Below, piece by piece: positions 26,319-36,164 of a DNA stretch of 64,000 bases. The notes under the pieces are model-generated. The model was not told the origin of the DNA. It ran no database searches and was given only the letters and a program-made list of their open reading frames with translations. A program made the position numbers and the translations under genes. This DNA is from JAOPZW01 sp963707695. GTDB taxonomy: Bacteria; Actinomycetota; Thermoleophilia; Solirubrobacterales; Solirubrobacteraceae. Where the stretch lies: contig CAVPQY010000006.1 in NCBI GenBank assembly GCA_963707695.1, forward strand, positions 1 through 64,000. Direction: 5' to 3'. Each line of letters begins with the position of its first letter. The stretch's first letter is position 1.

Positions 26319-26666
26319 TCAGTCCTCCATCGGCCGGTCGAGCACGAAGAGCTCGTAGAGCCGCGTCGGGTGGAACAGGATCTGGCTGTGGTAGGTCAGG
26401 ACCTCGCGCCCGGTCAGGTCCGCCACCGTCCGCATGAGCTCGGCCGCCACGACGGCCTGGAAGCGCTGCCGGTAGTCGCGGATCACGGCCTCGTCGCCGG
26501 CGGTCAGCAGCGTCTCCTCGGCGGTGGTGAGGCCGCCGGCGCAGATCACGACGACGCTGTCGTCGCAGAAGTACGTGCGCGCGCGCTCCGGGCCCTTGCC
26601 GTAGAAGCGCCGCAGGGCGCTCGTGATGGCGTTGGAGATGTCCGCGCGGACGTCCCCGGCGCTCAT
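26319..26666 (-). CDS. DUF2294 family protein
   Basis: 115 residues. It matches the DUF2294 pattern ISNAITSALRRFYGKGPERARTYF, VVVICAGGLTTAEETL and RELMRTVADLTGREVLTYHSQ (given in parts). Family members are small soluble proteins linked to carbonate/bicarbonate or envelope genes, but their function is not established. Its ATG overlaps the stop of the CoA-ester lyase gene by four bases (ATGA), so it is translated with it. Confidence 0.85.
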   Translation of the reverse strand: MSAGDVRADISNAITSALRRFYGKGPERARTYFCDDSVVVICAGGLTTAEETLLTAGDEAVIRDYRQRFQAVVAAELMRTVADLTGREVLTYHSQILFHPTRLYELFVLDRPMED

Positions 26667-27712
26667 GCCGCGTAGGCCTCCCGGAGCTCCGGGTCCTTCT
26701 CGGCCAGCATGTCGGCGAGGTCGACCATGACCCGGCACTGCTTCCAGGTCGCGTCGTCCTGCATCTTGCCGTCGATCATGTGGACGCCGCGGCCGTCGGG
26801 GATCGCCTCGATGACCTTGCGGGCGAAGCGCACCTCGTCCGGGTCCGGCGAGAACACCCGCTTGGCGATGCCGATCTGCACCGGGTGCAGGGACCACGCC
26901 CCGACGCACCCGAGCAGGAACGCGGCCCGGAACTGCGTCTCGCAGCCCTCGACGTCCTTGATGTCGCCGTAGGGCCCGTAGAACGGCAGCGCGCCGACCG
27001 CCGTGCAGGCGTCGACCATGCGGGCGATGGAGTAGTGCCACGGGTCCTGCTGGTAGCTCGGGCGCGGCGCGTCGGGGCTCGCGGGGTCCGGGTCGGCGAT
27101 CGTGCGGTAGCCGGGGTGGCCGCCGCCCACGCGCGTCGTCTTCATCCGCCGGCTGGCGGCCAGGTCGGCCGGGCCGAAGCTCATGCCCTGGATGCGCGGG
27201 CTCGCCGCCGCGATGGCCTCGAGGTTCGCGACGCCCAGCGAGGTCTCGAGGATCGCGTGGACGAGGATCGGCCGCGTCAGGCCCGCCTTCGCCTCGAGCT
27301 GGGCCAGGAGGCGGTCGACGTAGTGGATGTCCCACGGCCCCTCGACCTTCGGCACCATGACGACGGAGAGCTTGTCGCCGATCTCCCCGACGAGCTGCTC
27401 GAAGTCGTCCAGGACCCAGGGCGACTCCAGCGCGTTGACGCGCGTCCACAGCGCCGTCCCGCCGAGGTCCATCTCCCTGCCCACGCGGATGAGGCCGGCG
27501 CGGGCCGCCTCCTTGCGGTCGACCGGGACGGCGTCCTCGAGGTTGCCGAGCAGGATGTCGACGGTCGGCGCGATGTCGGGGACCTTCGCGACCATCTTCT
27601 CGTTGGAGAAGTCGAGGAAGTGGATCATCCGCGACGGCGTGACGGGGATCTCCGGGAGCGGATCCGGAGCGCCGATCGCGAGCGGCTGGAAGAAGGCCCG
27701 GGGGTTGCGCAT
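26663..27712 (-). CDS. HpcH/HpaI-type CoA-ester lyase, probable malyl-CoA / beta-methylmalyl-CoA lyase
   Basis: 349 residues; a citrate-lyase-beta-type TIM barrel. Key blocks are RMIHFLDFSNEKMVAKV, NLEDAVPVDRKEAAR, VMVPKVEGPWDIHYVD, ILVHAILETSLGVANLEAIA and GAWSLHPVQIGIAK. The long insert after MSFGPADLAASRRMKT and the C-terminal VIEAIPDGRGVHMIDG are typical of L-malyl-CoA/beta-methylmalyl-CoA lyases rather than the short CitE. It would split beta-methylmalyl-CoA to glyoxylate and propionyl-CoA, the last step of the ethylmalonyl-CoA pathway. It is divergent from the mesaconyl-CoA hydratase gene, 61 bases apart, which supports this role. Confidence 0.88.
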   Translation of the reverse strand: MRNPRAFFQPLAIGAPDPLPEIPVTPSRMIHFLDFSNEKMVAKVPDIAPTVDILLGNLEDAVPVDRKEAARAGLIRVGREMDLGGTALWTRVNALESPWVLDDFEQLVGEIGDKLSVVMVPKVEGPWDIHYVDRLLAQLEAKAGLTRPILVHAILETSLGVANLEAIAAASPRIQGMSFGPADLAASRRMKTTRVGGGHPGYRTIADPDPASPDAPRPSYQQDPWHYSIARMVDACTAVGALPFYGPYGDIKDVEGCETQFRAAFLLGCVGAWSLHPVQIGIAKRVFSPDPDEVRFARKVIEAIPDGRGVHMIDGKMQDDATWKQCRVMVDLADMLAEKDPELREAYAA

Positions 27713-27773
27713 GGGCGGCGAGATTAGTGACCCGCGAGTCAACGGCGACGCGCGAATGGCAGGATCCCCGGCC

Positions 27774-28298
27774 ATGAGCGAGCAGCGGACGACGGGCCTC
27801 GAGACCGGGCAGGCGGAGCGCGAGGCGAGCGGGGCGCACCCCTACGGCCGCTACCTCGAGGAGTTCGAGGTCGGCGCGGTCTACAAGCACTGGCCCGCGA
27901 AGACGGTGACGGAGAGCGACGACCACCTCTTCTGCCTCATCACGATGAACCACCACCCGCTGCACCTCAACGACGTCTACGCCGCCCAGAGCCAGCAGGG
28001 CCGCAACGTCGTGGTGGGTCCGCTGGTCTACTCGCTCGCCCTCGGCATGAGCGTCTCCGACGTCTCGGGCAAGGCGATCGCCAACCTCGCCACGGAGGAG
28101 CTCAGCCACCCGGCCCCGGTCTTCCACGGCGACACGCTCTACGTCGAGTCCGAGGTCCTCGAGAAGAAGGAGTCGCGCTCGAAGCCGGACCGCGGGACGG
28201 TCAAGGTCCACACGCGCGTCTTCAACCAGGACGGCGTGCTCGTGGCCGAGTTCAAGCGTCTCGTCCTGGTCCCGCGGCGCGAGCCGGCGGCGGCGTAG
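27774..28298 (+). CDS. MaoC-family hydratase, probable mesaconyl-CoA hydratase
   Basis: 174 residues with a single hot-dog fold. HPYGRYLEEFEVGAVYKHWP, TESDDHLFCLITMNHHPLHLN and the NVVVGPLVYSL block closely follow actinobacterial mesaconyl-CoA hydratases; the catalytic Asp/His pair of R-hydratases sits in the DDHLF...NHHPLH segment. It would add water to mesaconyl-CoA to give beta-methylmalyl-CoA. The neighbouring divergent lyase uses that product. The ATG at 27774 is chosen; the open frame upstream is antisense to the lyase. Confidence 0.88.
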   Translation: MSEQRTTGLETGQAEREASGAHPYGRYLEEFEVGAVYKHWPAKTVTESDDHLFCLITMNHHPLHLNDVYAAQSQQGRNVVVGPLVYSLALGMSVSDVSGKAIANLATEELSHPAPVFHGDTLYVESEVLEKKESRSKPDRGTVKVHTRVFNQDGVLVAEFKRLVLVPRREPAAA

Positions 28299-28505
28299 GC
28301 GCCCACGCCGTCCGGCCGCGTTGCAATCCAACGGACCGCGGATGGCACCGCGCCGTGCGGAGGAACCATGTCCGTGTGAGCGCCGCCCGCCCCCGGCCCC
28401 CCCGGCCCGCTCCCGGCGGGGGCGGGCGGCGCCGCCGCTTGGGCCCGCCCAGCCGTGCGGTCGCGCGGATCCCGCGGCCGGGGCGCGAGGCGTAGGCTGC
28501 GAGAC

Positions 28506-29585
28506 GTGGAGGACAGCGCGCGCGGTGGCGGTCCGGACCGGATCGTCGTGGTGGGCGCTTCGGCCGGAGGCGTCGAGGCGCTGATCGGCTTCGTCCGCGG
28601 CCTCCCCGCCACCCTGAGCTGCCCCGTCCTCGTCGTGCTCCACGTCGCGCCCGACGGCCCCAGCGTCCTGCCGACCATCCTCGCCCGCGAGACCGAGCTG
28701 ACGGTCGTCGCGGCCGCCGACCGCGACGAGCTCCGGCCGGGGCACGTGTACGTCGCCGTGCCCGACCGGCACCTGCTCGTCGAGGACGGGCACGTGCGGC
28801 TGGCCCGCACGCCGGCCGAGAACGGCCACCGCCCCGCCATCGACCCGGCGCTGCGGACGGCGGCCCGGGGCTACGGGCACCGTGCCGTCGGCGTGATCCT
28901 CTCGGGCGCGCGCGACGACGGCACGGCGGGCCTGCTGAGCGTCAAGCGGGCGGGCGGCACGGCCCTCGCGCAGGACCCCGAGGAAGCGCTCTACGCCTCC
29001 ATGCCGCGCAGCGCCGTCCGTCACGTCGAGCTCGACGCCGTCCTGCCGGTCGCCGACCTCGGGGCGTGGATCGCCGAGCACTGCCTCGCCGACCCCGGCC
29101 CCGACCCGGACCCCGACCAAGATCCCGGCAGGGCGACCGCGACCGAGCCCCTGGAGGCGGAGCTGCAGCTGGAGGCGGAGCTGCAGCCGGTGCTCGCGGC
29201 CGGCGAGGCCGACGACCCGAGGGCGGCCGTGACCTCGGCGGAGGGGAACGGCACGCGGTTCACCTGCCCGGACTGCGGTGGGGTCCTGTTCCAGCAGCAG
29301 GAGGGCTCGCTGCTGCGCTTCCGCTGCAGCGTCGGCCACGTGTTCTCCATCGAGAGCCTCGAGGCGGAGCAGGGGTCCGCGGTCGAGGACGCGATGTGGA
29401 CCGCGGTCCGGGTGCTCGAGGACCGGGTCGTCCTGCTCGCCGGTCTCGCCGACCGGGCGCGCGCGGCCGGGCACGCCCGCTCGGCCCGGATCTTCGACGC
29501 GCAGGCCCGCGAGGCCTCGCGGCGCTCCCACGTCGTCCGCGGCGCGATCGACCGCGGCGCCCCGGCCCTCGGTGAGGCGTCATGA
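28506..29585 (+). CDS. cheB: CheB-type methylesterase with zinc-ribbon tail, no receiver domain
   Basis: 359 residues from GTG 28506. The catalytic domain shows S19 (VVGASAGG), H46 (LHVAPDG) and D138 (SGARDDG), the Ser-His-Asp triad of protein-glutamate methylesterases. An acidic, repetitive linker (DPGPDPDPDQDPG, then EAELQLEAELQ) leads to a C-terminal C-x2-C...C-x2-H ribbon FTCPDCGG...RCSVGH. The usual N-terminal receiver domain is absent. ATGA overlap couples it to the CheR gene. No chemoreceptor, CheA or flagellar gene is present, so the pair probably works in a non-motility signalling system, as seen for two-domain CheB/CheR kinases. Confidence 0.9.
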   Translation: MEDSARGGGPDRIVVVGASAGGVEALIGFVRGLPATLSCPVLVVLHVAPDGPSVLPTILARETELTVVAAADRDELRPGHVYVAVPDRHLLVEDGHVRLARTPAENGHRPAIDPALRTAARGYGHRAVGVILSGARDDGTAGLLSVKRAGGTALAQDPEEALYASMPRSAVRHVELDAVLPVADLGAWIAEHCLADPGPDPDPDQDPGRATATEPLEAELQLEAELQPVLAAGEADDPRAAVTSAEGNGTRFTCPDCGGVLFQQQEGSLLRFRCSVGHVFSIESLEAEQGSAVEDAMWTAVRVLEDRVVLLAGLADRARAAGHARSARIFDAQAREASRRSHVVRGAIDRGAPALGEAS

Positions 29586-31441
29586 GCGCCGACGCGCCCC
29601 TCGACGTCCTCCTGGACCACCTCAAGCGGTCCCGCGGGTTCGACTTCACGGGCTACAAGCGCGCGACCCTCGAGCGGCGGGTGCAGAAGCGCATGGACGC
29701 CGTGGGCGCGGCCTCCTACGACGCGTACCTCGACCACCTCGAGCTGCACCCGGACGAGTTCGCGTTCCTCTTCAACACCATCCTCATCAACGTCACGGGG
29801 TTCTTCCGCGACCAGCAGGCGTGGGAGTTCCTGGCGCAGGACATCCTCCCCCGGCTCCTGGAGGCGATCCCCGACCACGCGCCCGTGCGGGTCTGGTGCG
29901 CGGGGTGCGCCTCCGGGGAGGAGGCGTACACGGCCGCGATGCTCCTCGCCGAGGCGCTCGGCGAGCCCGCCTACACCCGGCGGGTGAAGCTCTACGCGAC
30001 CGACGTCGACGAGGAGGCGCTGAGCGCCGCCCGGCAGGCCACCTACTCGGCGAAGGCGGTCGAGGGCGTGCCGCCCGCGCTCCTCGAGCGCTACTTCGAC
30101 CGCGTCGACCAGCGCTGGGCCTTCCGCAAGGAGCTGCGCCGGTCGGTGATCTTCGGGCGCAACGACCTGGTCCAGGACGCCCCGATCTCGCGCATCGACC
30201 TCCTCACGTGCCGCAACACGCTGATGTACTTCAACGCCGAGACGCAGGCGCAGGTCCTGCGCCGGCTGAACTTCGCGCTCAACGACCGCGGGTTCCTGAT
30301 GCTCGGCAAGTCCGAGATGCTCATCACGCGCAACGAGCTCTTCCGGCCCGTCGACCTCAAGCGCCGGGTCTTCCAGAAGGTCGTGTGGACGGCGACGCTG
30401 CGCGAGCGGCTGCTGCAGGCGGCGCACGGGGAGGGCACCGAGGCGGCCACCGAGGCGGGCGAGGCACTGCGCGACAGCGTCTTCGACGCCTCGCCGGTGG
30501 CGCAGGTGGCCGTGGACGCCGCCGGCCTCGTCGTCATGGTCAACCGGCAGGCGCGCGACCTCTTCCACGTCTCGGCGGCCGACCTGGGGCGTCCGCTCAA
30601 GGACCTGGAGCTCTCCTACCGCCCGGTCGACCTGCGCTCGAGCCTCGACGTCGCCTTCGCCGAGCGGCGCGCGGTCGTGATGCCGAGCGCGCCCGCCACG
30701 GTGGCGGGCGGCGACGTGCGCGATCTCGAGGTCCACGTGACGCCGCTGGCGCCCGGCGAGGTCGTGCTCGGCGCGACCGTCGCCTTCCACGACCTCACGG
30801 CGACGCGGCGCCTGCAGGACGAGCTCGACGGCGCCAGGCGCGACCTCGAGACCGCCTACGAGGAGCTGCAGTCGACCGTCGAGGAGCTCGAGACGACCAA
30901 CGAGGAGCTCCAGTCGACCAACGAGGAGCTCGAGACGACCAACGAGGAGCTCCAGTCGACCAACGAGGAGCTCGAGACCACCAACGAGGAGCTCCAGTCC
31001 ACGAACGAGGAGCTCGAGACGATCAACGACGAGCTGCGCGTGCGGACGCTCGAGCTCGACGAGGTCAACGCGTTCCTGGAGTCGATCCTCACCTCGATGG
31101 GGATCGCCGTCGTGGTCGTCGACCGCCACCAGGTCGTGCGCGTCTGGAACGGCCACGCCGAGGACCTCTGGGGCCTGCGCCCGGAGGAGGTCGAGGGCCG
31201 GCACCTGCTCGCCCTCGACATCGGGCTGCCGCTCGACGGCGTGAAGTCGGCGCTGCTGGACGTGCTGGCGGGGCGCGAGGGCCGCTCGGAGCTCGTGCTC
31301 GACGCGCGCAACCGGCGCGGCCGTGACATCCTCTGCCGGGTGACCCTCGTCCCGCTCGTCGCGGGGGGCGAGGCCGTCACCGGGGCCATCGTCCTCATGG
31401 AGGAACTCGACCGGGCGCTCGGCGTCGAGGCGGCCGCCTAG
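29582..31441 (+). CDS. cheR: CheR methyltransferase with PAS domains and long coiled coil
   Basis: 619 residues. The N-terminal CheR domain (1-275) contains GFDFTGYKRATLERRV, INVTGFFRD, the SAM site VWCAGCASGEEAYT and LLTCRNTLMYF. A PAS-like segment (about 300-400) follows, then a coiled coil of near-identical 14-residue units (EELETTNEELQSTN) at 427-482, and a second PAS domain (FLESILTSMGIAVVVVD onward). Related proteins continue with a histidine kinase; this one ends after PAS. It would methylate glutamates of a partner protein, demethylated by the co-encoded CheB. Partner unknown. Confidence 0.92.
   Translation: MSADAPLDVLLDHLKRSRGFDFTGYKRATLERRVQKRMDAVGAASYDAYLDHLELHPDEFAFLFNTILINVTGFFRDQQAWEFLAQDILPRLLEAIPDHAPVRVWCAGCASGEEAYTAAMLLAEALGEPAYTRRVKLYATDVDEEALSAARQATYSAKAVEGVPPALLERYFDRVDQRWAFRKELRRSVIFGRNDLVQDAPISRIDLLTCRNTLMYFNAETQAQVLRRLNFALNDRGFLMLGKSEMLITRNELFRPVDLKRRVFQKVVWTATLRERLLQAAHGEGTEAATEAGEALRDSVFDASPVAQVAVDAAGLVVMVNRQARDLFHVSAADLGRPLKDLELSYRPVDLRSSLDVAFAERRAVVMPSAPATVAGGDVRDLEVHVTPLAPGEVVLGATVAFHDLTATRRLQDELDGARRDLETAYEELQSTVEELETTNEELQSTNEELETTNEELQSTNEELETTNEELQSTNEELETINDELRVRTLELDEVNAFLESILTSMGIAVVVVDRHQVVRVWNGHAEDLWGLRPEEVEGRHLLALDIGLPLDGVKSALLDVLAGREGRSELVLDARNRRGRDILCRVTLVPLVAGGEAVTGAIVLMEELDRALGVEAAA
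30860..31027 (+). repeat. In-gene 42-base tandem repeat encoding the coiled coil
   Basis: About four units of 42 bases (GAGGAGCTCGAGACGACCAA then GAGGAGCTCCAGTCGACCAA) with few changes. It is coding and in frame. Confidence 0.85.
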
Positions 31442-32403
31442 CCGGGCCCGCGGCCGGCGGCCGGGACCTCCGGCACCTCGCCGCGCAGCTGCAGGCGCAT
31501 GGCCACGGACCGGGCGATCGTCGTGCGCGAGCGGTCGCGGACGACCTCCGTGTGCGCCCGGAGCCGCGCGCAGCGGTCCGCCAGGCGGCGCAGGTCCTCG
31601 CCGGTGACCCCCGAGGTGAGGGCGACGGGCTCCGGCGGCAGGGCGATCGCCGCGGCCTCGCCCGGGTGCGCGCCGTCCTCCGCGGGTGCGGCGAGGTGGT
31701 CCAGCGCGCCGGGCGCCAGCAGCCAGGCGCCGTCGCCGCGCCGCAGGACGACGCCGTCGCGGTCGAGGTGCTTGAGCGCCAGGCTCACCGTCGGGCGGCG
31801 GGCTCCCACGAGGCGACCGAGCATCTCGTGGGTCAGGGCGACGGGCACGACGACGCCGTCGACGCCCACGCGCCCGAAGCGCTCGGCCAGGTGCCCGAGG
31901 AGCGCCAGCAGGCGGTCCTCGACCCGCGGGAGCTGGGAGATGCCGCGCTGGACCTCGACGCGGGCGGCGCGCCGCGCCGCCCGGGCCACGAGCGCCGCCG
32001 CCACGCTGGGCCAGCCGCGCAGCGCGGGGAGCAGCTCGTCGCCCAGGACGGCGACGATCGCGGCCTCCGAGGTCGTCCAGCGTCCCGAGACGGGGACCAG
32101 GGCCTCGTCCCCCGGGGTGTCGAGGTCGACGACGTCGCCGGGCCCGACGAGCTCGCTGGCCACGGTCCCGCCGAGGAGCACCTCGCGGACGACGACGCCC
32201 TCGACGACGAGCGCGGCGAAGGGCCGCACGGCCGCGGGCCGGATCTCCTCCGCCCGCCAGGACCCCGCCGGCAGGCGGATGGTCGGCACCAGGGCATGGC
32301 GTCGCGCGGCGAGCAGCACCTCGTCCGAGAGGGCGGCGCCGAGCTCGGGATCCAGGGCCAGCAGCGGGGCCGTCTGCGGCTCCGGGAGCCGTCCGACGGG
32401 CAT
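31438..32403 (-). CDS. Crp/Fnr-family transcriptional regulator
   Basis: 321 residues from ATG 32403. The N-terminal part is a cyclic-nucleotide-binding-like jelly roll of weak conservation. The C-terminal part is a winged helix with VALTHEMLGRLVGARRPTVSLALKHL (given in parts) as recognition helix, as in Crp/Fnr. A charged C-terminal tail of about 60 residues is unusual. The cAMP-binding phosphate cassette is not evident, nor are Fnr cysteines, so the signal is unknown. It ends in a shared CTAG with the CheR gene and is divergent from PEP carboxykinase, which it might regulate. Confidence 0.85.
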   Translation of the reverse strand: MPVGRLPEPQTAPLLALDPELGAALSDEVLLAARRHALVPTIRLPAGSWRAEEIRPAAVRPFAALVVEGVVVREVLLGGTVASELVGPGDVVDLDTPGDEALVPVSGRWTTSEAAIVAVLGDELLPALRGWPSVAAALVARAARRAARVEVQRGISQLPRVEDRLLALLGHLAERFGRVGVDGVVVPVALTHEMLGRLVGARRPTVSLALKHLDRDGVVLRRGDGAWLLAPGALDHLAAPAEDGAHPGEAAAIALPPEPVALTSGVTGEDLRRLADRCARLRAHTEVVRDRSRTTIARSVAMRLQLRGEVPEVPAAGRGPG

Positions 32404-32502
32404 GGGACCAGGGTAGCCGTTCGGCCGGGCCGGGACGCGCTGGGCAGAGCCGTCCGCCATGATGCCCGGATCATCCCGCAGGCGGCCAAGGAGCACGAGC
32501 AC

Positions 32503-34306
32503 GTGAGCGAGACGACTGTCCCGACGAAGCACGCCAGGCTGGTGGGCTGGGTGGAGGAGATCGCCTCCCTCGTCCAGCCCGACGACATCCACTGGTGCGA
32601 CGGGTCCGCCGAGGAGTACGACCGCCTGTGCCGGCTCCTGGTCGAGCAGGGGACGTTCCGCCGCCTGTCCGACGCCAAGCGCCCCAACAGCTACCTGGCC
32701 TGGTCGGACCCGTCCGACGTCGCGCGCGTCGAGGACCGCACCTTCATCTGCGCCGAGCGCGAGGAGGACGCGGGGCCCACGAACAACTGGCGCCCCCCGG
32801 CCGAGATGCGCGACGAGCTCGAGTCCCTCTTCCGCGGGTCGATGCAGGGCCGGACGATGTACGTCGTCCCGTTCTCCATGGGCCCGCTGGGGTCGGACAA
32901 GAGCCACGTCGGCGTCCAGCTCACCGACTCCGCCTACGTCGCGGTCTCCATGCGGATCATGACCCGCATGGGCCAGGGCGCGCTCGACGTGCTGGGCGAG
33001 GACGGGGAGTTCGTGCCCTGCGTGCACTCGGTCGGGGCCCCGCTCGAGCCCGGCCAGGACGACGTGCCGTGGCCGACGAACGCGGAGACGAAGTACATCG
33101 TCCACTACCCCGAGACGCGCGAGATCTGGTCGTTCGGCTCCGGCTACGGCGGCAACGCGCTCCTGGGCAAGAAGTGCTTCGCGCTGCGCATCGCCTCGGT
33201 CATGGCCCGCGACGAGGGCTGGATGGCGGAGCACATGCTCATCCTCAAGCTCACCTCGCCCGAGGGCGCCGTGAAGTACGTCACGGGCGCCTTCCCGTCG
33301 GCGTGCGGCAAGACGAACCTCGCCATGCTCATCCCGACGCTGCCGGGCTGGAAGGTCGAGACGATCGGCGACGACATCGCGTGGATGAAGTTCGGCGCCG
33401 ACGGGCGGCTGTACGCCATCAACCCCGAGGCGGGCTTCTTCGGCGTGGCGCCCGGGCACGGGCGTGGAGACGAACCCGAACGCCATGGCGGCGATCGAGC
33501 GCGACACGATCTTCACGAACACCGCGCTGACGGACGACGGCGACGTCTGGTGGGAGGGCATGACCCCCGACCGGCCCGCCCACGCCCTGGACTGGCACGG
33601 CGAGGACTGGACGCCCGGCGCGGACCACCCGGCCGCGCACCCCAACGCCCGGTTCACGGTGCCGGCGGCGCAGGCGCCCTCGATCGCGCCGAACTGGGAG
33701 GACCCGGCGGGCGTCCCCATCGACGCCTTCCTCTTCGGCGGGCGCCGCGCGTCGGTCGTGCCGCTCGTGCGCGAGGCCTTCGGCTGGGAGCACGCGGTCT
33801 TCCTGGGCGCGACGATGAGCTCCGAGCAGACCGCGGCCGCCTTCGGCACGGTCGGCCAGCTGCGGTTCGACCCCTTCGCGATGCTCCCGTTCTGCGGCTA
33901 CAACATGGCCGACTACTTCGAGCACTGGCTCGAGGTCGGGCGCACCGACGGGGCGCAGCTCCCGAGGGTCTTCTACGTCAACTGGTTCCGCAAGGACGCC
34001 GACGGGCGCTTCCTCTGGCCCGGCTTCGGCGAGAACAGCCGCGTGCTGGAGTGGGTCTTCCGCCGCTGCGACGGCCAGGGCGAGGCCGTCGAGACCCCGG
34101 TCGGCCTCGTGCCCGCGGAGGGCGACCTCATCACGGAGGGCCTCGACCTCGACCCGGCCGCGCTGCGGGAGCTGCTGACGGTCGACGAGGAGGCCGCCCG
34201 GGCCGAGCTCCCGCAGGTCGAGGAGCACCTCGCCCGCTTCGGCGACGGCCTCCCCGCGGCCGTCCGAACGCAGTTCGAGGACCTCAGGCGCCGGCTCGGC
34301 GCCTGA
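32503..34306 (+). CDS. pckG: Phosphoenolpyruvate carboxykinase (GTP), frameshifted
   Basis: About 600 residues. GTG 32503 is preceded by AAGGAG. Blocks are NSYLAWSDPSDVARVEDRT, FSMGPLGS, VHSVGAPL, the GTP/PEP P-loop TGAFPSACGKTNLAML, IGDDIAWMKFG and INPEAGFFGVAPG. A shift near 33460 restores ETNPNAM, followed by NWFRKDADGRFLWPGFGENSRVLEW. All catalytic elements are present once repaired. It converts oxaloacetate to PEP with GTP, the entry to gluconeogenesis from C4 acids, and fits the ethylmalonyl-CoA pathway genes nearby. Divergent from the Crp/Fnr gene. Confidence 0.95.
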
Positions 34307-34327
34307 GCGATGCGCGGCGCCGGCCGC

Positions 34328-34741
34328 CTAGCCGCGGGCGGGCGTGTCGCGGAAGGGCAGCTCGTGGACGGTGGCGTGGTCGGCCTCGACGAGGAAGACC
34401 ACGCCGCTGCGCATCGGGAACGGCCGGCCGACGTACTTCTGGCTGAGCCGGTCGATGACCTCGAGGGCCGTGTCGCCCTCGAGCGTCCCGGCGACGTGCC
34501 CGCGCACGCGTGCGGTCCGGTAGGGGTTGTCGCGGTCGACGAGGGACAGGGCCAGGCGGCCGTCGCGGGCGAGGTTGCGGGCCTTGCGGCTGGACGGCTG
34601 CGTGAAGAACACGACGTGCTCGCCCTCCACGCCGCCCCAGACGGCGACGCTGTGCGGGCTGCCGTCGGGCATCAGCGTGGCGACGTGCACGAAGTTCGCG
34701 CCCTCGAGCAGCTCGCGGACCTCGGCGGGCAGCTCGGGCAT
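34328..34741 (-). CDS. PPOX-class (F420- or flavin-binding) split-barrel protein
   Basis: 137 residues. FVHVATLMPDGSPHSVAVW and RKARNLARDGRLALSLVDRDNPYRTARVRG (in parts) are the hallmark of pyridoxamine-phosphate-oxidase-like F420-dependent reductases of actinobacteria. The window also carries fbiC for F420 synthesis, so F420 is the likely cofactor. Reaction unknown. Start ATG at 34739-34741. It is convergent with PEP carboxykinase. Confidence 0.85.
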   Translation of the reverse strand: MPELPAEVRELLEGANFVHVATLMPDGSPHSVAVWGGVEGEHVVFFTQPSSRKARNLARDGRLALSLVDRDNPYRTARVRGHVAGTLEGDTALEVIDRLSQKYVGRPFPMRSGVVFLVEADHATVHELPFRDTPARG

Positions 34742-34842
34742 GGCGCGATCCTCGCAGGCGCCGGGCGGTTCGTCCACGGCGGCCAACGGCGCCGGTCAGG
34801 TTCGTGCAGCGCGTCGGCGCCAGCCGGGTAGCCTCGCGGACG

Positions 34843-36154
34843 ATGACCGCGGGCGACACCGCAGCGCCGGACGCAGCGCCGGAGGTCCACGCGGGGGAGG
34901 AGTGGCGGTCGGAGCTGTTCACGATCGCGGCCCGCCAGCTGCACAAGGCGGCCGACGTCCTGAGCATGGAGGACGACGAGCGCGTCATCCTGGAGAACCC
35001 GCGGCGCAGCCTGACCGTGAACTTCCCGGTCCGCATGGACGACGGCTCGGTGCGGATGCACATCGGCTACCGGGTCCAGCACACGCTGCACATGGGCCCG
35101 ACGAAGGGCGGCTTCCGCTACGCCCCCGAGGTGTCGCTGGGCGAGTGCGCGGCGCTGGCCATGTGGATGACGTGGAAGTGCGCGCTGCTCGGGCTGCCCT
35201 ACGGCGGGGCCAAGGGTGGCGTGCGGTGCGAGCCGCACGACCTCAGCGTCGGGGAGCTCGAGCGCATCACCCGGCGCTATGCGGCCGAGCTCATCCCGAT
35301 CATCGGGCCCGAGCGCGACATCCCCGCGCCCGACATGGGCACGGGCGAGCGCGAGATGGCGTGGTTCATGGACACCTACTCGGCGCCAGGTCGGGTACTC
35401 CGTGCCCGAGATCGTGACCGGCAAGCCGCCGATCCTCGGCGGCACCGAGGCGCGCCGCCCCGCGACCGGGCTCGGCGTCGTCTACGTCATCGAGGGCGTG
35501 CTGGAGCGCCTGCGCCGCAGCGTGCGCGACCAGCGCTGCGTCGTCCAGGGCTTCGGCAACGTCGGCGCCACCGCCGCCGAGGAGCTCAGCGCGATCGGCG
35601 CGAAGGTCGTCGCCGTCAGCGACGTGCGCGGCGGCGTGGTCAACGAGGACGGCCTCAGCATCCCGGCGCTGCTGCGCTGGAAGGCCGAGCACGGCTACAT
35701 CGAGGGCTTCCCCGGCGGCGAGGCCGTCGGCCGCGCGGACGTCCTGGAGGTGCCGTGCGACATCCTCGTGCCGGCTGCCCTCGAGCGCCAGATCACGGCC
35801 GACAACGTCGACCGCGTCGACTGCCGGATCCTCGTCGAGGCCGCCAACGGCCCGACCACGCCCGAGGCCGAGGACGCCCTGCGCGAGCGCGGGATCGTCG
35901 TCGTCCCCGACGTGCTGGCCAACGCCGGCGGCGTCACCGTGTCCTACTTCGAGTGGGTCCAGGACCAGCAGAAGTACCTCTGGGACGTCATCGAGGTCCA
36001 GGAGCGCCTGCGCCGCCAGATGCGCACCGCGCTGGCCCGCGTCGTCGACGCCGCCGGTCGCCTGGAGCTCGAGCGCGACTGGCGCACCGCGGCCCTCGCC
36101 GTGGCGGTCGAGCGCGTCGCGCTCGCCGCCCGCATGCGGGCGATCTACCCGTAG
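34843..36154 (+). CDS. Glu/Leu/Phe/Val dehydrogenase (glutamate dehydrogenase), frameshifted
   Basis: About 437 residues. The N-terminal part has VQHTLHMGPTKGGFRYAP with the catalytic lysine, LPYGGAKGGV and ERDIPAPDMGTGEREMAW. The frame changes near 35388 and continues VGYSVPEIVTGKPPILGG, then the dinucleotide fold VVQGFGNVGATAAEEL and ANAGGVTVSYFEWVQD. It reversibly deaminates glutamate to 2-oxoglutarate. Leucine dehydrogenases share the fold, but the length and PTKGG/ANAGGV blocks favour glutamate. Start ATG 34843. Confidence 0.92.
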
Positions 36155-36164
36155 GCGCCGCCGC

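Noticed and set aside
26319..29531. Very long minus-strand open frame (over 1000 codons)
   Set aside because: It is a GC-driven shadow of the CheB, MaoC and lyase genes, is Arg/Pro/Ala-rich and has family similarity only in the true DUF2294 part.
30860..31027. Regular 42-base repeat as CRISPR-like array
   Set aside because: The repeat is in frame within CheR, has no spacers, and encodes heptads.
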